This document shows, one piece after another, positions 29,733 through 38,575 of a stretch of 64,000 nt of DNA. The notes beneath the pieces were generated by a model that searched no databases, was not told the DNA's origin, and saw nothing but the letters and a program-made list of their open reading frames with translations. The DNA is from Cupriavidus necator (GTDB lineage Bacteria > Pseudomonadota > Gammaproteobacteria > Burkholderiales > Burkholderiaceae): NCBI RefSeq assembly GCF_013141915.1, contig NZ_SROX01000010.1, positions 124,001 through 188,000 of the forward strand. The letters run 5' to 3'. Position 1 is the stretch's first letter. Every line of letters begins with the position of its first letter. A program made the position numbers and the translations under genes.

Positions 29733-30788
29733 TCACTCCCGCCGCCCGCTGTGGCCCCCGAAGCGCGCCAGCAGCTCGCCCATGATGCCCCGGCGGAAGG
29801 TCAGCACGCAGATCACGAAGATCACGCCGGTCACCATCGTCACCGACTCGCCCAGCGTGCCGAACCACGATAGACCGGTCACCGATGCCAGGAAGTTGCC
29901 GATGTCGCCCAGCTTGTTCTCGAGCGCCACGATTACGAACGCGCCGACGATCGGGCCCGACAACGTACCGAGGCCGCCGACCAGCGTCATCAGGATCACC
30001 GATCCCGACATCGACCAGTGCACGTCGGTCAGCGTCTCGAAGCCCAGCACCAGCGCCTTGATCGAGCCGGCCAACCCCGACAGCGCCGCCGACAGCACGA
30101 ACGCGGTCAGCTTGAAGCGGTCGACGTCATAGCCCAGCGACACCGCGCGCGGCTCATTCTCCTTGATCGCCTTCAGGATCTGCCCGAACGGCGAATGCAC
30201 CGTGCGCACGATCAGCGCGAAGGCCACCACGATGATCACCAGCGCCACGTAGTACAGCGTCAGGTCATCCGACAACGACAGCACGCCGAACAGCTTGCCG
30301 CGCGGAATGCCCTGCAGCCCGTCCTCGCCGCCGGTGAACGGCGCCTGCAGGCAGATGAAGAACAGCATCTGCGCCAGCGCCAGCGTGATCATCGAGAAGT
30401 AGATGCCCTGGCGCCGGATCGCCAGCGAACCCACCACGTAGCCGATCAGCGCGCCCGTGGCGGTGCCCAGGATCAGGCCGACCTCGGGCGTCACGCCCCA
30501 CACCTTCATCGCATGGCCGGCCGCGTAACCGGCGCCGCCGAAGAACGCCGCATGGCCGAACGACAGCAGCCCGGTGTAGCCGATCAGCAGGTTGAAGGCG
30601 CACGCAAACAGCGCGAAGCACAGCACCTTGAGCACGAACACCGGGTACGCCCCGGCCAGCGGTGCGGCCAGCAGTGCCAGCAGCAGCAATCCGTACAACA
30701 GTTTCTTCTGCACGCCTTGTCCCTTTCCTGCCTTGCCCGAGTTGGCCGCCACGCTCGATGGCGTCGATGATGTCGAGGGTGCGCTCAT
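29733..30788 (-). CDS. livM: Branched-chain amino acid type ABC transporter permease LivM
   Basis: A 351-residue permease with a Ser/Pro-rich N-terminal tail, then about eight to ten helices. The LivM motif NLLIGYTGLLSFGHAAFFGGAGY and the coupling loop (ENEPRAVSLGYDVDRFKLTAFVLSAALSGLAGSI) are clear. A GTG precedes the chosen ATG. The ATG shares one base with the livH2 stop codon (TGATG), so translation is coupled. The ATPases of this locus are encoded further upstream, a less usual order. Confidence 0.94.
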   Translation of the reverse strand: MSAPSTSSTPSSVAANSGKAGKGQGVQKKLLYGLLLLALLAAPLAGAYPVFVLKVLCFALFACAFNLLIGYTGLLSFGHAAFFGGAGYAAGHAMKVWGVTPEVGLILGTATGALIGYVVGSLAIRRQGIYFSMITLALAQMLFFICLQAPFTGGEDGLQGIPRGKLFGVLSLSDDLTLYYVALVIIVVAFALIVRTVHSPFGQILKAIKENEPRAVSLGYDVDRFKLTAFVLSAALSGLAGSIKALVLGFETLTDVHWSMSGSVILMTLVGGLGTLSGPIVGAFVIVALENKLGDIGNFLASVTGLSWFGTLGESVTMVTGVIFVICVLTFRRGIMGELLARFGGHSGRRE

Positions 30789-31672
30789 CACTTCTCCTTG
30801 CCGAACAGCCCGGCGGGGCGCAGCAGCAGCACGATCACCATGATGAAGAACACCACGGTCGCCGAGGCTTCCGGATAGAACACCTTGGTCAGGCCCTCGA
30901 CCACGCCCAGCCCGAGGCCGGTCAGGATCGAGCCCATGATCGAGCCCATGCCGCCGATCACCACCACCGCAAACACGACGATGATCAGGTTCTGCCCCAT
31001 CAGCGGCGAGATCTGGATCACCGGCGCGGCCAGCACGCCGGCAAACGCGGCCAGCGCCACGCCGAAGCCGTAGGTCAGCGTCACCATCAGCGGCACGTTG
31101 ACGCCGAAGGCCTCGACCATCTTGGGGTTCTCAGTGCCGGCGCGCAGGTACGCCCCCAGCTTTGTCTTCTCGATCACGTACCAGGTGGCAAAGCACACCG
31201 CCAGCGAAGCCACCACGACCCAGGCGCGGTAATTGGGCAGGATCATGAAGCCCAGGTCAGTGGCGCCCTGCAGCGCGTCCGGGGTCTGGTAGGGCAGGCC
31301 CGAGACGCCGTAGATCGAGCGGAAGATGCCTTCAATCACCAGCGTGATGCCCAGCGTCAGCAGCAGGCCGTAGATATGGTCGAGCTTGTAGATCCAGCGC
31401 AGCATGGTCTTCTCGATCACCACGCCCAGCGCGGCGACCACCAGCGGCGACAGCAGCAGCATGACCCAGTAATTGAGCCCGGCGTATTCCATGCCCATCC
31501 AGGCCAGCACCGCGCCCAGCATGAAGAGCGCGCCGTGCGCAAAGTTGATGACGTTGAGCAGGCCGAAGATCACCGCCAGGCCCAGGCTCAGCATCGCGTA
31601 AAAGGCGCCGTTGACCAGCCCCAGCAAGAGCTGGGAAAGCATGGCAGGCAGGGGGATTCCGAAGATGTCCAT
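30788..31672 (-). CDS. livH: Branched-chain amino acid type ABC transporter permease LivH
   Basis: A 294-residue permease. The N-terminal LLLGLVNGAFYAMLSLGLAVIFGLLNVINFAHGALFMLGA is the family hallmark; PEASATVVFFIMVIVLLLRPAGLFGK is the usual C-terminus. The ATG at 31672 was chosen because the upstream extension of the frame runs through an intergenic repeat element. It is 249 bases downstream of livK2, the gap being filled by two inverted copies of that element. Confidence 0.95.
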   Translation of the reverse strand: MDIFGIPLPAMLSQLLLGLVNGAFYAMLSLGLAVIFGLLNVINFAHGALFMLGAVLAWMGMEYAGLNYWVMLLLSPLVVAALGVVIEKTMLRWIYKLDHIYGLLLTLGITLVIEGIFRSIYGVSGLPYQTPDALQGATDLGFMILPNYRAWVVVASLAVCFATWYVIEKTKLGAYLRAGTENPKMVEAFGVNVPLMVTLTYGFGVALAAFAGVLAAPVIQISPLMGQNLIIVVFAVVVIGGMGSIMGSILTGLGLGVVEGLTKVFYPEASATVVFFIMVIVLLLRPAGLFGKEK

Positions 31673-31698
31673 CGCGGTGGTTACTTGTTGCTGTGGTG

Positions 31699-31742
31699 AG
31701 CTCCCCTCTCCCGCCGTGCGGGAGAGGGGTTGGGGGTGAGGG
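31699..31742 (+). repeat. Palindromic intergenic repeat, copy 1
   Basis: Contains CCCCTCTCCCGC (31703-31714), loop CGT, GCGGGAGAGGGG (31718-31729), then TTGGGGGTGAGGG. It is an inverted copy of the element at 31838-31881. Repeats of this kind (CCCTCTCCCGC...GCGGGAGAGGG) are scattered between genes in many proteobacteria. Confidence 0.8.
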
Positions 31743-31837
31743 TGGGCGCTGGCCAGACATGAGACTCCTGGCCTGACCGCGGTCCGGACTTTGCGCTGGC
31801 ACGGCGCGTTCGTGCCGCCACACCATTGCGAACGCCT

Positions 31838-31881
31838 GCCCTCACCCCCGGCCCCTCTCCCGCTCGCGGGAGAGGGGAGCA
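31838..31881 (-). repeat. Palindromic intergenic repeat, copy 2
   Basis: CCCTCACCCCCGG precedes CCCCTCTCCCGC (31852-31863), loop TC, GCGGGAGAGGGG (31866-31877). With copy 1 it can fold into a long stem over about 95 bases of spacer, between livK2 and livH2. Confidence 0.8.
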
Positions 31882-31886
31882 AACCG

Positions 31887-31923
31887 GCCGGCTTGCTAAC
31901 CGCCCAAGCCGGCTTTTCTTTTT
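31887..31923 (+). terminator. Hairpin directly after livK2
   Basis: GCCGGCTT (31887-31894) pairs with AAGCCGGC (31906-31913), followed by TTTTCTTTTT on the plus strand. For the minus-strand livK2 transcript there is no T tract, so there it is more likely a 3'-end stabilising hairpin. Confidence 0.5.
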
Positions 31924-33130
31924 ACTTCTTCAACATCGCGCACTTCGACTCGGCCACCGTGGTGAAGGCCTGCTCGCCCGGGATGGTCGCAACCACCTTC
32001 AGGTAGTCCCACGGCTTCTTTGACTCTGCCGCCGTCTTCACCTGCATCAGGTACATGTCGTGGATGCCACGGCCGTCCTGGCGGATATAGCCCTTGGTGT
32101 AGAAGTCGTTGATCTTCATCTTCTTCAACTCCGCCATGACCTTGTCCGGATCGTCGGTCTTGGCGGCTTCCACCGCCTTCAGGTACGTGCTGGCCGCCGA
32201 GTAGTCCGCTGCCTGCAGGCTGCTTGGCATCTTCTTCATCTTGCCGAAGAAGCGGTTGGCGAACTTGCGGGTGTCGTCGTTCATGTCCCAGTACCAGCTG
32301 TCGGTCATCAGCAGGCCTTCGGTGTTCTTCAGCCCGAGGCTGTGCACATCGTTGATGAACATCAGCAGGCCGGCGATCTTCATCGTCTTGGTGATGCCAA
32401 ATTCCTTGGCCGCCTTGATCGAGTTGATGGTGTCGCCGCCGGCGTTGGCCAGGCCCAGGATCTGTGCCTTGGACGCCTGCGCCTGCAGCAGGAACGACGA
32501 GAAGTCCGAGGCCGACAGCGGATGGCGCACCTGCCCCGCCACCGTGCCGCCGTTGGCCTTGACCACCGCCGCGGTATCGCTTTCCAGCGAGTGGCCGAAG
32601 GCGTAGTCGGCGGTCAGGAAGAACCACGACTTGCCGCCCTGCTTGACCACCGCGCTGCCGGTGCCTTTGGCCAGCGCCACCGTGTCATAGGCGTAGTGCA
32701 CCGTGTACGGCGAGCACTCTTCGTTGGTCAGGCGCGCGGTGCCGGCGCCGATGTTGATGTAGACGCGTTTCTTCTCCGAAGCCACCTTGTTCATCGCCAG
32801 CGCGGTGCCCGAGTTGGTGCCGCCCAGCAGCATGTCCAGGCCCTGCTGGTCCATCCATTCGCGCGCCTTCGAGGCGGCGATGTCGGCCTTGTTCTGGTGG
32901 TCGGCCGAGACGATCTCGATGGGCTTGCCCAGCACCTTGCCGCCGCGGTCCTCGATCGCCATCTTGATGGCTTCCAGGCCGCCAGGGCCGTCGATGTCGG
33001 CATACAGGCCCGACATGTCGGTGATGTAGCCGATCTTGACGGTGTCGCCCGACACCTGTGCGGCAGCGCCGAACGACACTGCACCCATGGCAATGGCCGC
33101 CATCGCGGCCGCGAGCCGAGTCTTTTTCAT
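31922..33130 (-). CDS. ABC transporter substrate-binding protein (LivK-like)
   Basis: A 402-residue periplasmic binding protein. The signal peptide is MKKTRLAAAMAAIAMGAVSFGAAA; mature QVSGDTVKIGYITDMSGLYADIDGPGGLEAIKMA follows, typical of the amide/urea/branched-chain amino acid subfamily. MLLGGTNSGTALAMNKVA and KGYIRQDGRGIHDMYL are also visible. It is only distantly like the binding protein of the first liv locus, so the two systems should take different ligands. It lies between livF2 and livH2. Confidence 0.9.
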   Translation of the reverse strand: MKKTRLAAAMAAIAMGAVSFGAAAQVSGDTVKIGYITDMSGLYADIDGPGGLEAIKMAIEDRGGKVLGKPIEIVSADHQNKADIAASKAREWMDQQGLDMLLGGTNSGTALAMNKVASEKKRVYINIGAGTARLTNEECSPYTVHYAYDTVALAKGTGSAVVKQGGKSWFFLTADYAFGHSLESDTAAVVKANGGTVAGQVRHPLSASDFSSFLLQAQASKAQILGLANAGGDTINSIKAAKEFGITKTMKIAGLLMFINDVHSLGLKNTEGLLMTDSWYWDMNDDTRKFANRFFGKMKKMPSSLQAADYSAASTYLKAVEAAKTDDPDKVMAELKKMKINDFYTKGYIRQDGRGIHDMYLMQVKTAAESKKPWDYLKVVATIPGEQAFTTVAESKCAMLKK

Positions 33131-33209
33131 TTCCGTGTCTCCTGATTTGCGGCGGCATGCGCGCCACCCGTTCCTGCCAACAAGCAACCATCGATCCGCA
33201 TTGCGCGGA

Positions 33210-33935
33210 TCAGACCCCGAGCAATTCATGCAGCACCGGCATCTTGGCCTGCAGCTCGCTGGCCGCGAAGCGTTCGACGATGGTGCCGTGCTCCATCACA
33301 TAGAAGCGGTCTGCCAGCGGCGCGGCGAAGCGGAAGTTCTGCTCCACCATCACTACCGTGTAGCCCTTCTGCTTGAGCATCCGGATCATGCGCGCCAGCG
33401 CCTGCACGATCACCGGTGCCAGCCCTTCCGAGATCTCGTCGAGCAACAGCAGGTTGGCGCCGGTGCGCAGGATGCGCCCGACCGCCAGCATCTGCTGCTC
33501 GCCGCCCGACAGGCGCGTGCCCTGGCTCTGGCGGCGCTCCTTCAGGTTGGGGAACATCTCGTAGATGTCGGCCTCGCTCATGCCCTGGCTGGCGTCGGCG
33601 CCCTTGAGCACCGGCGGCAGCAGCAGGTTCTCTTCGCATGAGAGGCTGGAAAAGATGGCGCGCTCTTCCGGGCAATAGCCGATGCCGTAGTGCGCGATCT
33701 TGTGCGTCGGCAGGCCGATGGTCTCGTGGCCGTCGACCCGGATCGAGCCCTTGCGCGTGCCGGTCAGCCCCATGATCGCGCGCAGCGTGGTGGTGCGTCC
33801 GGCGCCGTTGCGGCCCAGCAGCGTGACCACCTCGCCGCGGTTCACGGTCAGGTCCACGCCGTGCAGGATGTGCGATTCGCCGTACCAGGCGTGCAGGCCC
33901 TTGATGTCCAGGGCGGGAGTATCCGCTGTGCTCAT
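33210..33935 (-). CDS. livF: ABC transporter ATPase LivF (Walker A Lys replaced by Arg)
   Basis: A 241-residue ATPase. Walker A reads GRNGAGRTT, so the invariant lysine position is Arg47 (codon CGC); signature LSGGEQQMLAVGRIL and Walker B LLLLDEISEGLAP are intact, with Ile-Ser in place of the usual Pro-Ser/Thr after DE. In ABC dimers such a change can be tolerated if the partner (LivG2, normal Walker A) hydrolyses ATP. It is 13 bases downstream of livG2 and 79 bases upstream of livK2. Confidence 0.92.
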   Translation of the reverse strand: MSTADTPALDIKGLHAWYGESHILHGVDLTVNRGEVVTLLGRNGAGRTTTLRAIMGLTGTRKGSIRVDGHETIGLPTHKIAHYGIGYCPEERAIFSSLSCEENLLLPPVLKGADASQGMSEADIYEMFPNLKERRQSQGTRLSGGEQQMLAVGRILRTGANLLLLDEISEGLAPVIVQALARMIRMLKQKGYTVVMVEQNFRFAAPLADRFYVMEHGTIVERFAASELQAKMPVLHELLGV

Positions 33936-33948
33936 GTCTCGTCCCCGC

Positions 33949-34725
33949 TCAGTGCGCGCCCTGCAGTTCCGCGTCGGCGGTGCCCATGTAGGCCTCCATC
34001 ACGCGCGGGTCCTTCGATACTTCCGCATACGGGCCTTCGGCCAGGATGGCGCCGCGCTGCAGCACCGTGATCTTGTCGGCGATCGACGAGACCACGCTCA
34101 TGTTGTGCTCCACCATCAGGATGGTGCGGCCCGCCGAGACCTGCTTGATCAGCTGCGTAACGCGGTCCACGTCCTCGTGGCCCATGCCCTGCGTGGGCTC
34201 GTCGAGCAGCATCAGCTCGGGCTCCATCGCCAGCGTGGTGGCGATCTCCAGCGCGCGCTTGCGCCCGTACGGCAGGTTCACCGTGAGCGTGTGCGCGAAC
34301 TCGGTCAGGCCCACCTGGTCAAGCAGCGCCATGGCGCGGTCGTTGAGCACGTCCAGCGAGCGCTCGCTGCGCCAGAACTGGTACGCGGTGCCCAGTTGCC
34401 GCTGCAGCCCGATGCGCACGTTCTCCATCACTGTCAGGTGCGGAAACACCGCCGAGATCTGGAACGAGCGGATCACGCCGCGCCGCGCGATCTGCGCCGG
34501 CTTTTCGCGAGTGATGTCGATGCCGTTGAAAAGAATGGTGCCGGTGGTCGGCTCCAGGAACTTGGTGAGGAGGTTGAAGCAGGTCGTCTTGCCGGCGCCG
34601 TTGGGGCCGATCAACGCATGGATCGACCCGCGGCGCACCCGCAGGTTGACGTCGCTCACCGCCGTGAACCCCTTGAACTCCTTGGTGAGGTTCCGCGTCT
34701 CCAGGATGGTTTCCTGCTGGTTCAT
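33949..34725 (-). CDS. livG: Branched-chain amino acid type ABC transporter ATPase LivG
   Basis: A 258-residue ATPase with Walker A GPNGAGKTT, a signature region LPYGRKRALEIATTLA and Walker B LMLLDEPTQGM, then VEHNMSVV with the switch histidine. The LivG-specific insertion between Walker A and the signature is present. The ATG at 34725 (MNQQETILETRNLTKEF) is used; the upstream extension is implausible. First gene of the second liv locus: livG, livF, livK, livH, livM. Confidence 0.94.
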   Translation of the reverse strand: MNQQETILETRNLTKEFKGFTAVSDVNLRVRRGSIHALIGPNGAGKTTCFNLLTKFLEPTTGTILFNGIDITREKPAQIARRGVIRSFQISAVFPHLTVMENVRIGLQRQLGTAYQFWRSERSLDVLNDRAMALLDQVGLTEFAHTLTVNLPYGRKRALEIATTLAMEPELMLLDEPTQGMGHEDVDRVTQLIKQVSAGRTILMVEHNMSVVSSIADKITVLQRGAILAEGPYAEVSKDPRVMEAYMGTADAELQGAH

Positions 34726-35077
34726 GTCTCCTGCCCGCCCTCTTGCTGAACTGCCGGGGTGATGCCCGGCACTGACAATGGTCCGAACCGGCCTTGTAGG
34801 CCCTTTGCTGCCGCTTGTTCCGTCAGGGCTGCCGTGGTGGCGGCCATGCCTGCGGATTTTTATCGGTGCGGGGCGGCTCCCGCGAGGGCTGCGACGGCGA
34901 CATGGGATGTGCGGCCGAAGCACCCTGTGAGGCGTCTATTGTGTGCGCCTGTTGCATCGCAAAACATCGGGGTTTGCACTATGAAACATGAACCAAGTGT
35001 CAGTTTTTTTGCGGCCGCACAAGCGGCGCAACCGGCGCATGGCATCCACCCCGTTGGCGGCCATGCGCCGTGCCGTT
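34726..35077. other. Intergenic region upstream of the second liv locus
   Basis: About 350 bases between livG2 and the GMC dehydrogenase gene, which ends at 35078. It should contain the liv promoter; I see no hexamer pair good enough to assign. A small inverted repeat GCCGGG/CCCGGC lies near 34752-34770. Confidence 0.4.
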
Positions 35078-36769
35078 TCAAGCGCTTGCAACAACCGTCG
35101 CCGGCGCGGGCGAGGCGTGCGGCGGCGCCTCCACCGGACCTGCCCCTTGCGCGGCCGAGTCGCGATGCCTGCGGTCCTCGCGGATCATGTCGCTGGCGCG
35201 CTCCGCGATCATGATGGTCGGAGAATTGGTGTTGCCCGACGTGATCCGTGGCATCACCGACGCATCGACCACCCGCAGGCCGTCGAGGCCCAGCACGCGC
35301 AGCCGATGGTCGACCACCGCCATCGCATCGTCGGCGCGGCCCATCTTGCAGGTGCCGACCGGATGGAAGATGGTGGTGCCGATATTGCCTGCGGCTTCGG
35401 CCAGTTGCTCGTCGGTCTGGAAGGCCGGTCCCGGCAGCCATTCCTCAGGGCGGTACGGCGCCAGCGCCGGCGACGCCACGATGCGGCGCGTAAGCCGGAT
35501 CGAATCGGCGGCAACCTTGCGGTCCTCGTCCGTCGACAGGTAGTTGGGCGCAATCACCGGCGCCTGGCGGAAGTCCGCGCTGCCGGCATGCACGCTGCCG
35601 CGCGAAGTCGGGCGCAGGTTGCAGGCGCTGGCGGTAAAGGCATTGAAGGCATGGAGCGGATCGCCAAACTTGTCCAGCGACAACGGCTGCACGTGGTACT
35701 CGACGTTGGGCCGCGCCTGCGACGGGTCCGAGCGCGCAAACGCGCCCAACTGCGATGGCGCCATGCTCATCGGGCCGCTCTGGTTGAACGCATATTGCAC
35801 GCCGATGCAGAACTTGCCCCACAGGCTGGCGGCGCGCGTGTTCAGCGTGCGCACGCCGTTGACCTTGACCACGCTGCGCAGCTGCAGGTGGTCCTGCAGG
35901 TTCTCGCCCACGCCGGGCAGCGCGTGGCGCACCGGAATGCCCAGCGCCTGGAGCCGCTCGGCCTGGCCGATCCCCGACAGCTCCAGCAACTGCGGCGTGT
36001 TGACCGCGCCGGCGGCGAGGATCACCTCGTGCGTGGCCGCCGCCGTATGCGGGCGAGTGCCGCCGATATAGTTGACGCCGGTGCAGCGGCGCCCGTCGAA
36101 AGTCAGCCCGCTCACCTGCGCGCCGGTGACGATGGTCAGGTTGGGCCGCTCCGAGGCTCGCCGCAGGAACGCCTTGGCGGTGTTCCAGCGGATGCCGCGG
36201 CGCTGGTTCACCTCGAAATAGCCCACGCCGAAATTGTCGCCGCGGTTGAAGTCGTCGGTGCGCGGGATCCCGGCCTCTTCGGCGGCATCGGCAAAGCGCT
36301 CCAGGATGTCCCAGCGCAGCCGCTGTCCCTCCACGCGCCATTCGCCGCCGGCGCCGTGGAATTCGCTTGGGCCGCGGTGATGATCCTCGCTGCGCTTGAA
36401 CAGCGGCAGCACGTTGTCCCAGCGCCAGCCATCGTCGCCGGTCAGCCGCGCCCACTCGTCATAGTCCTCGCGCTGGCCGCGCATATAGATCATGCCGTTG
36501 ATCGACGAACAGCCGCCCAGCACGCGCCCGCGCGGATAGCCCAGCGAGCGCCCGTTCAGCCCCGCTTCGGCTTCGGTGCGATAGAGCCAGTCGGTGCGCG
36601 GGTTGCCGATGCAGTAGAGGTAGCCCACCGGAATATGGATCCAGTGGTAATCGTCCTTGCCGCCCGCTTCCAGCAGCAGCACGTTGATGTCCGGATCCTG
36701 CGTCAGCCGGTTCGCCAGGACACAGCCGGCCGAGCCGGCCCCCACGATGATGTAGTCGAATGTCTCCAT
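35078..36769 (-). CDS. hpdH: GMC-family dehydrogenase, probable 3-hydroxypropionate dehydrogenase
   Basis: A 563-residue flavoprotein of the glucose-methanol-choline oxidoreductase family. The FAD motif DYIIVGAGSAGCVLANRL starts at residue 4; signature segments YPRGRVLGGCSSINGMIYMRG and GAVNTPQLLELSGIG follow; the C-terminal HPVGTCKMG and SGNTNSPTIMIAERA supply the active-site His/Asn region. It starts 26 bases after a CoA-acylating semialdehyde dehydrogenase gene with a divergent LysR gene. That arrangement matches the hpdR-mmsA-hpdH loci for 3-hydroxypropionate oxidation known from pseudomonads and C. necator, where the product malonate semialdehyde is passed to MmsA. Choline dehydrogenase is the main alternative, but no betaine aldehyde dehydrogenase accompanies it. 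Confidence 0.75.
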   Translation of the reverse strand: METFDYIIVGAGSAGCVLANRLTQDPDINVLLLEAGGKDDYHWIHIPVGYLYCIGNPRTDWLYRTEAEAGLNGRSLGYPRGRVLGGCSSINGMIYMRGQREDYDEWARLTGDDGWRWDNVLPLFKRSEDHHRGPSEFHGAGGEWRVEGQRLRWDILERFADAAEEAGIPRTDDFNRGDNFGVGYFEVNQRRGIRWNTAKAFLRRASERPNLTIVTGAQVSGLTFDGRRCTGVNYIGGTRPHTAAATHEVILAAGAVNTPQLLELSGIGQAERLQALGIPVRHALPGVGENLQDHLQLRSVVKVNGVRTLNTRAASLWGKFCIGVQYAFNQSGPMSMAPSQLGAFARSDPSQARPNVEYHVQPLSLDKFGDPLHAFNAFTASACNLRPTSRGSVHAGSADFRQAPVIAPNYLSTDEDRKVAADSIRLTRRIVASPALAPYRPEEWLPGPAFQTDEQLAEAAGNIGTTIFHPVGTCKMGRADDAMAVVDHRLRVLGLDGLRVVDASVMPRITSGNTNSPTIMIAERASDMIREDRRHRDSAAQGAGPVEAPPHASPAPATVVASA

Positions 36770-36795
36770 GGCGCTCGTTGTCGTGATCGTCGGTT

Positions 36796-38322
36796 TTACT
36801 TCGCCACCGGCATGGTGAACTCGGCGCCCTTGGCGATCGAGTCCGGCCAGCGCTGCATCACGCTCTTGTAGCGCGTGTAGAAGCGCACGCCCTCTTCGCC
36901 ATAGGCATGGTGGTCGCCGAACAGCGAGCGCTTCCAGCCGCCGAACGAATGCCACGCCATCGGCACCGGGATCGGCACGTTGATGCCGACCATGCCCACC
37001 TGGATCTGCCGCGCGAACGCGCGCGCGATGCCACCGTCGCTGGTGTAGCACGACACGCCGTTGCCGTACTCGTGCGCATTGATCAGCGCCACCGCCTCGG
37101 CAAAGTCATGCACGCGCACCACCGACAGCACCGGGCCAAAGATCTCTTCCTTGTAGATGGTCATGTCGGGCTTCACATGGTCGAACAGCGTGCCGCCGAC
37201 ATAGAAGCCGTTCTCATGGCCATCGACCTTGTGCCCGCGCCCATCGGTCACCAGCGTCGCGCCTTCCGCCACGCCTTTGGCGATATAGCCTTCGACCTTG
37301 GCCTTGTGCGCGCCGGTCACCAGCGGGCCCATCTCGGCATCGGCCTCCATGCCGTTGCGGATCTTCAAGGAACGCGCCCGCTCGGCCAGGCGCGGCACCA
37401 GCTGGTCGGCGACCTCGCCAACGGCAACGGCCACCGAGATCGCCATGCAGCGCTCGCCGGCGGAACCGTAGGCGGCGCCGATCAGCGCATCGACCGCCTG
37501 GTCCAGGTCCGCATCGGGCATCACCACCAGGTGGTTCTTGGCACCGCCCAGTGCCTGCACGCGCTTGCCGTGCTTCGTGCTTTCCGTATAGATGTACTCG
37601 GCGATCGGGGTCGAGCCGACGAACGACAACGCCTGCACGTCCGGATGCGCCAGCAGCGCGTCGACCGCTTCCTTGTCGCCCTGCACCACGTTGAACACGC
37701 CGTCCGGCAAGCCGGCCTGGCGCAGCAAATCGGCGATCAACAGGCTCGGCGACGGGTCGCGCTCGGACGGCTTGAGCACGAAGGTATTGCCGCACGCCAG
37801 CGCCACCGGGAACATCCACATCGGCACCATCACCGGGAAGTTGAACGGCGTGATGCCGGCCACCACGCCCAGCGGCTGGCGCAGGTTCCAGTTGTCAATG
37901 CCGCCGCCGATGTTGTCGGTGAAATCGGTCTTGAGCAGGTTGGGAATGCCGCAGGCAAACTCCACCACCTCGATGCCGCGCGTGACTTCGCCCCTGGCAT
38001 CGGAGAACACCTTGCCATGCTCGCGCGTGATCAGCGCGGCGAGGTCGTCGTGGTGCTGGTCCAGCAGTTCCTTGAACTTGAACAGGATGCGCGCGCGGCG
38101 CAGCGGCGGGGTGTCGGCCCACGCCGGGAAAGCCGCCTTGGCGGCGGCGACGGCCTCGGCCACGTCTTGCATGGTGCCGAGCGCCACACGCGCGGACACT
38201 TCGCCGGTGGCGGGGTTGTAGATCTCGGCCAGGCGCTGCGATGCGCCGCGTGTCTGCCTGCCTGCGATGCTATGGCCGATGATGGCCTGCACTACGCTGG
38301 CCTCTGCAAGGATGTCTTCCAC
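36796..38322 (-). CDS. mmsA: CoA-acylating (methyl)malonate-semialdehyde dehydrogenase
   Basis: A 508-residue aldehyde dehydrogenase converting malonate semialdehyde to acetyl-CoA, or methylmalonate semialdehyde to propionyl-CoA, with CO2 release. Family marks are [38 protein letters not shown] and the catalytic Cys292 in [11 protein letters not shown]. The start is a GTG at 38322 with a good AGGAG site 5 bases upstream; the frame stays open a further 51 codons, but that part has no similarity. It is co-transcribed with the GMC dehydrogenase and divergent from a LysR gene with an inverted-repeat operator between. Confidence 0.9.
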   Translation of the reverse strand: MEDILAEASVVQAIIGHSIAGRQTRGASQRLAEIYNPATGEVSARVALGTMQDVAEAVAAAKAAFPAWADTPPLRRARILFKFKELLDQHHDDLAALITREHGKVFSDARGEVTRGIEVVEFACGIPNLLKTDFTDNIGGGIDNWNLRQPLGVVAGITPFNFPVMVPMWMFPVALACGNTFVLKPSERDPSPSLLIADLLRQAGLPDGVFNVVQGDKEAVDALLAHPDVQALSFVGSTPIAEYIYTESTKHGKRVQALGGAKNHLVVMPDADLDQAVDALIGAAYGSAGERCMAISVAVAVGEVADQLVPRLAERARSLKIRNGMEADAEMGPLVTGAHKAKVEGYIAKGVAEGATLVTDGRGHKVDGHENGFYVGGTLFDHVKPDMTIYKEEIFGPVLSVVRVHDFAEAVALINAHEYGNGVSCYTSDGGIARAFARQIQVGMVGINVPIPVPMAWHSFGGWKRSLFGDHHAYGEEGVRFYTRYKSVMQRWPDSIAKGAEFTMPVAK

Positions 38323-38518
38323 TTCCGCTCCTGAATGCTGGTGCCCAGGGCGCTTCGGCCCCGGATTTGCTGCGTCGATCTTTGCGTCTGGTGAAGACGC
38401 TGCCACGGCGCGCCGAGCCCCGGCCCCGGCACGTATGCCGTGCGGCACAAGACTTCGGGCCATGGTTGAGCGCAAGCTTGGTGCAGTTGCGCGGCCCCGT
38501 CCAATGATTTATCGTCAA

Positions 38519-38548
38519 TCGCAATATAAGCCGCGCAAAATATTGCGA
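38519..38548. promoter_or_regulatory. Candidate operator of the divergent LysR regulator
   Basis: TCGCAATAT (38519-38527) and ATATTGCGA (38540-38548) are perfect 9-bp inverted arms around a 12-base spacer, AT-rich in a GC-rich context, between mmsA and the LysR gene. The dyad and the T-N(11-12)-A form fit a LysR-type site. Confidence 0.7.
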
Positions 38549-38575
38549 CGCACCACACCCACTGCGCCCCGCCCC

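Noticed and set aside
31672-31882. A 70-residue N-terminal extension of livH2
   Set aside because: It is encoded by the palindromic repeat elements and spacer; the family N-terminus begins at 31672.
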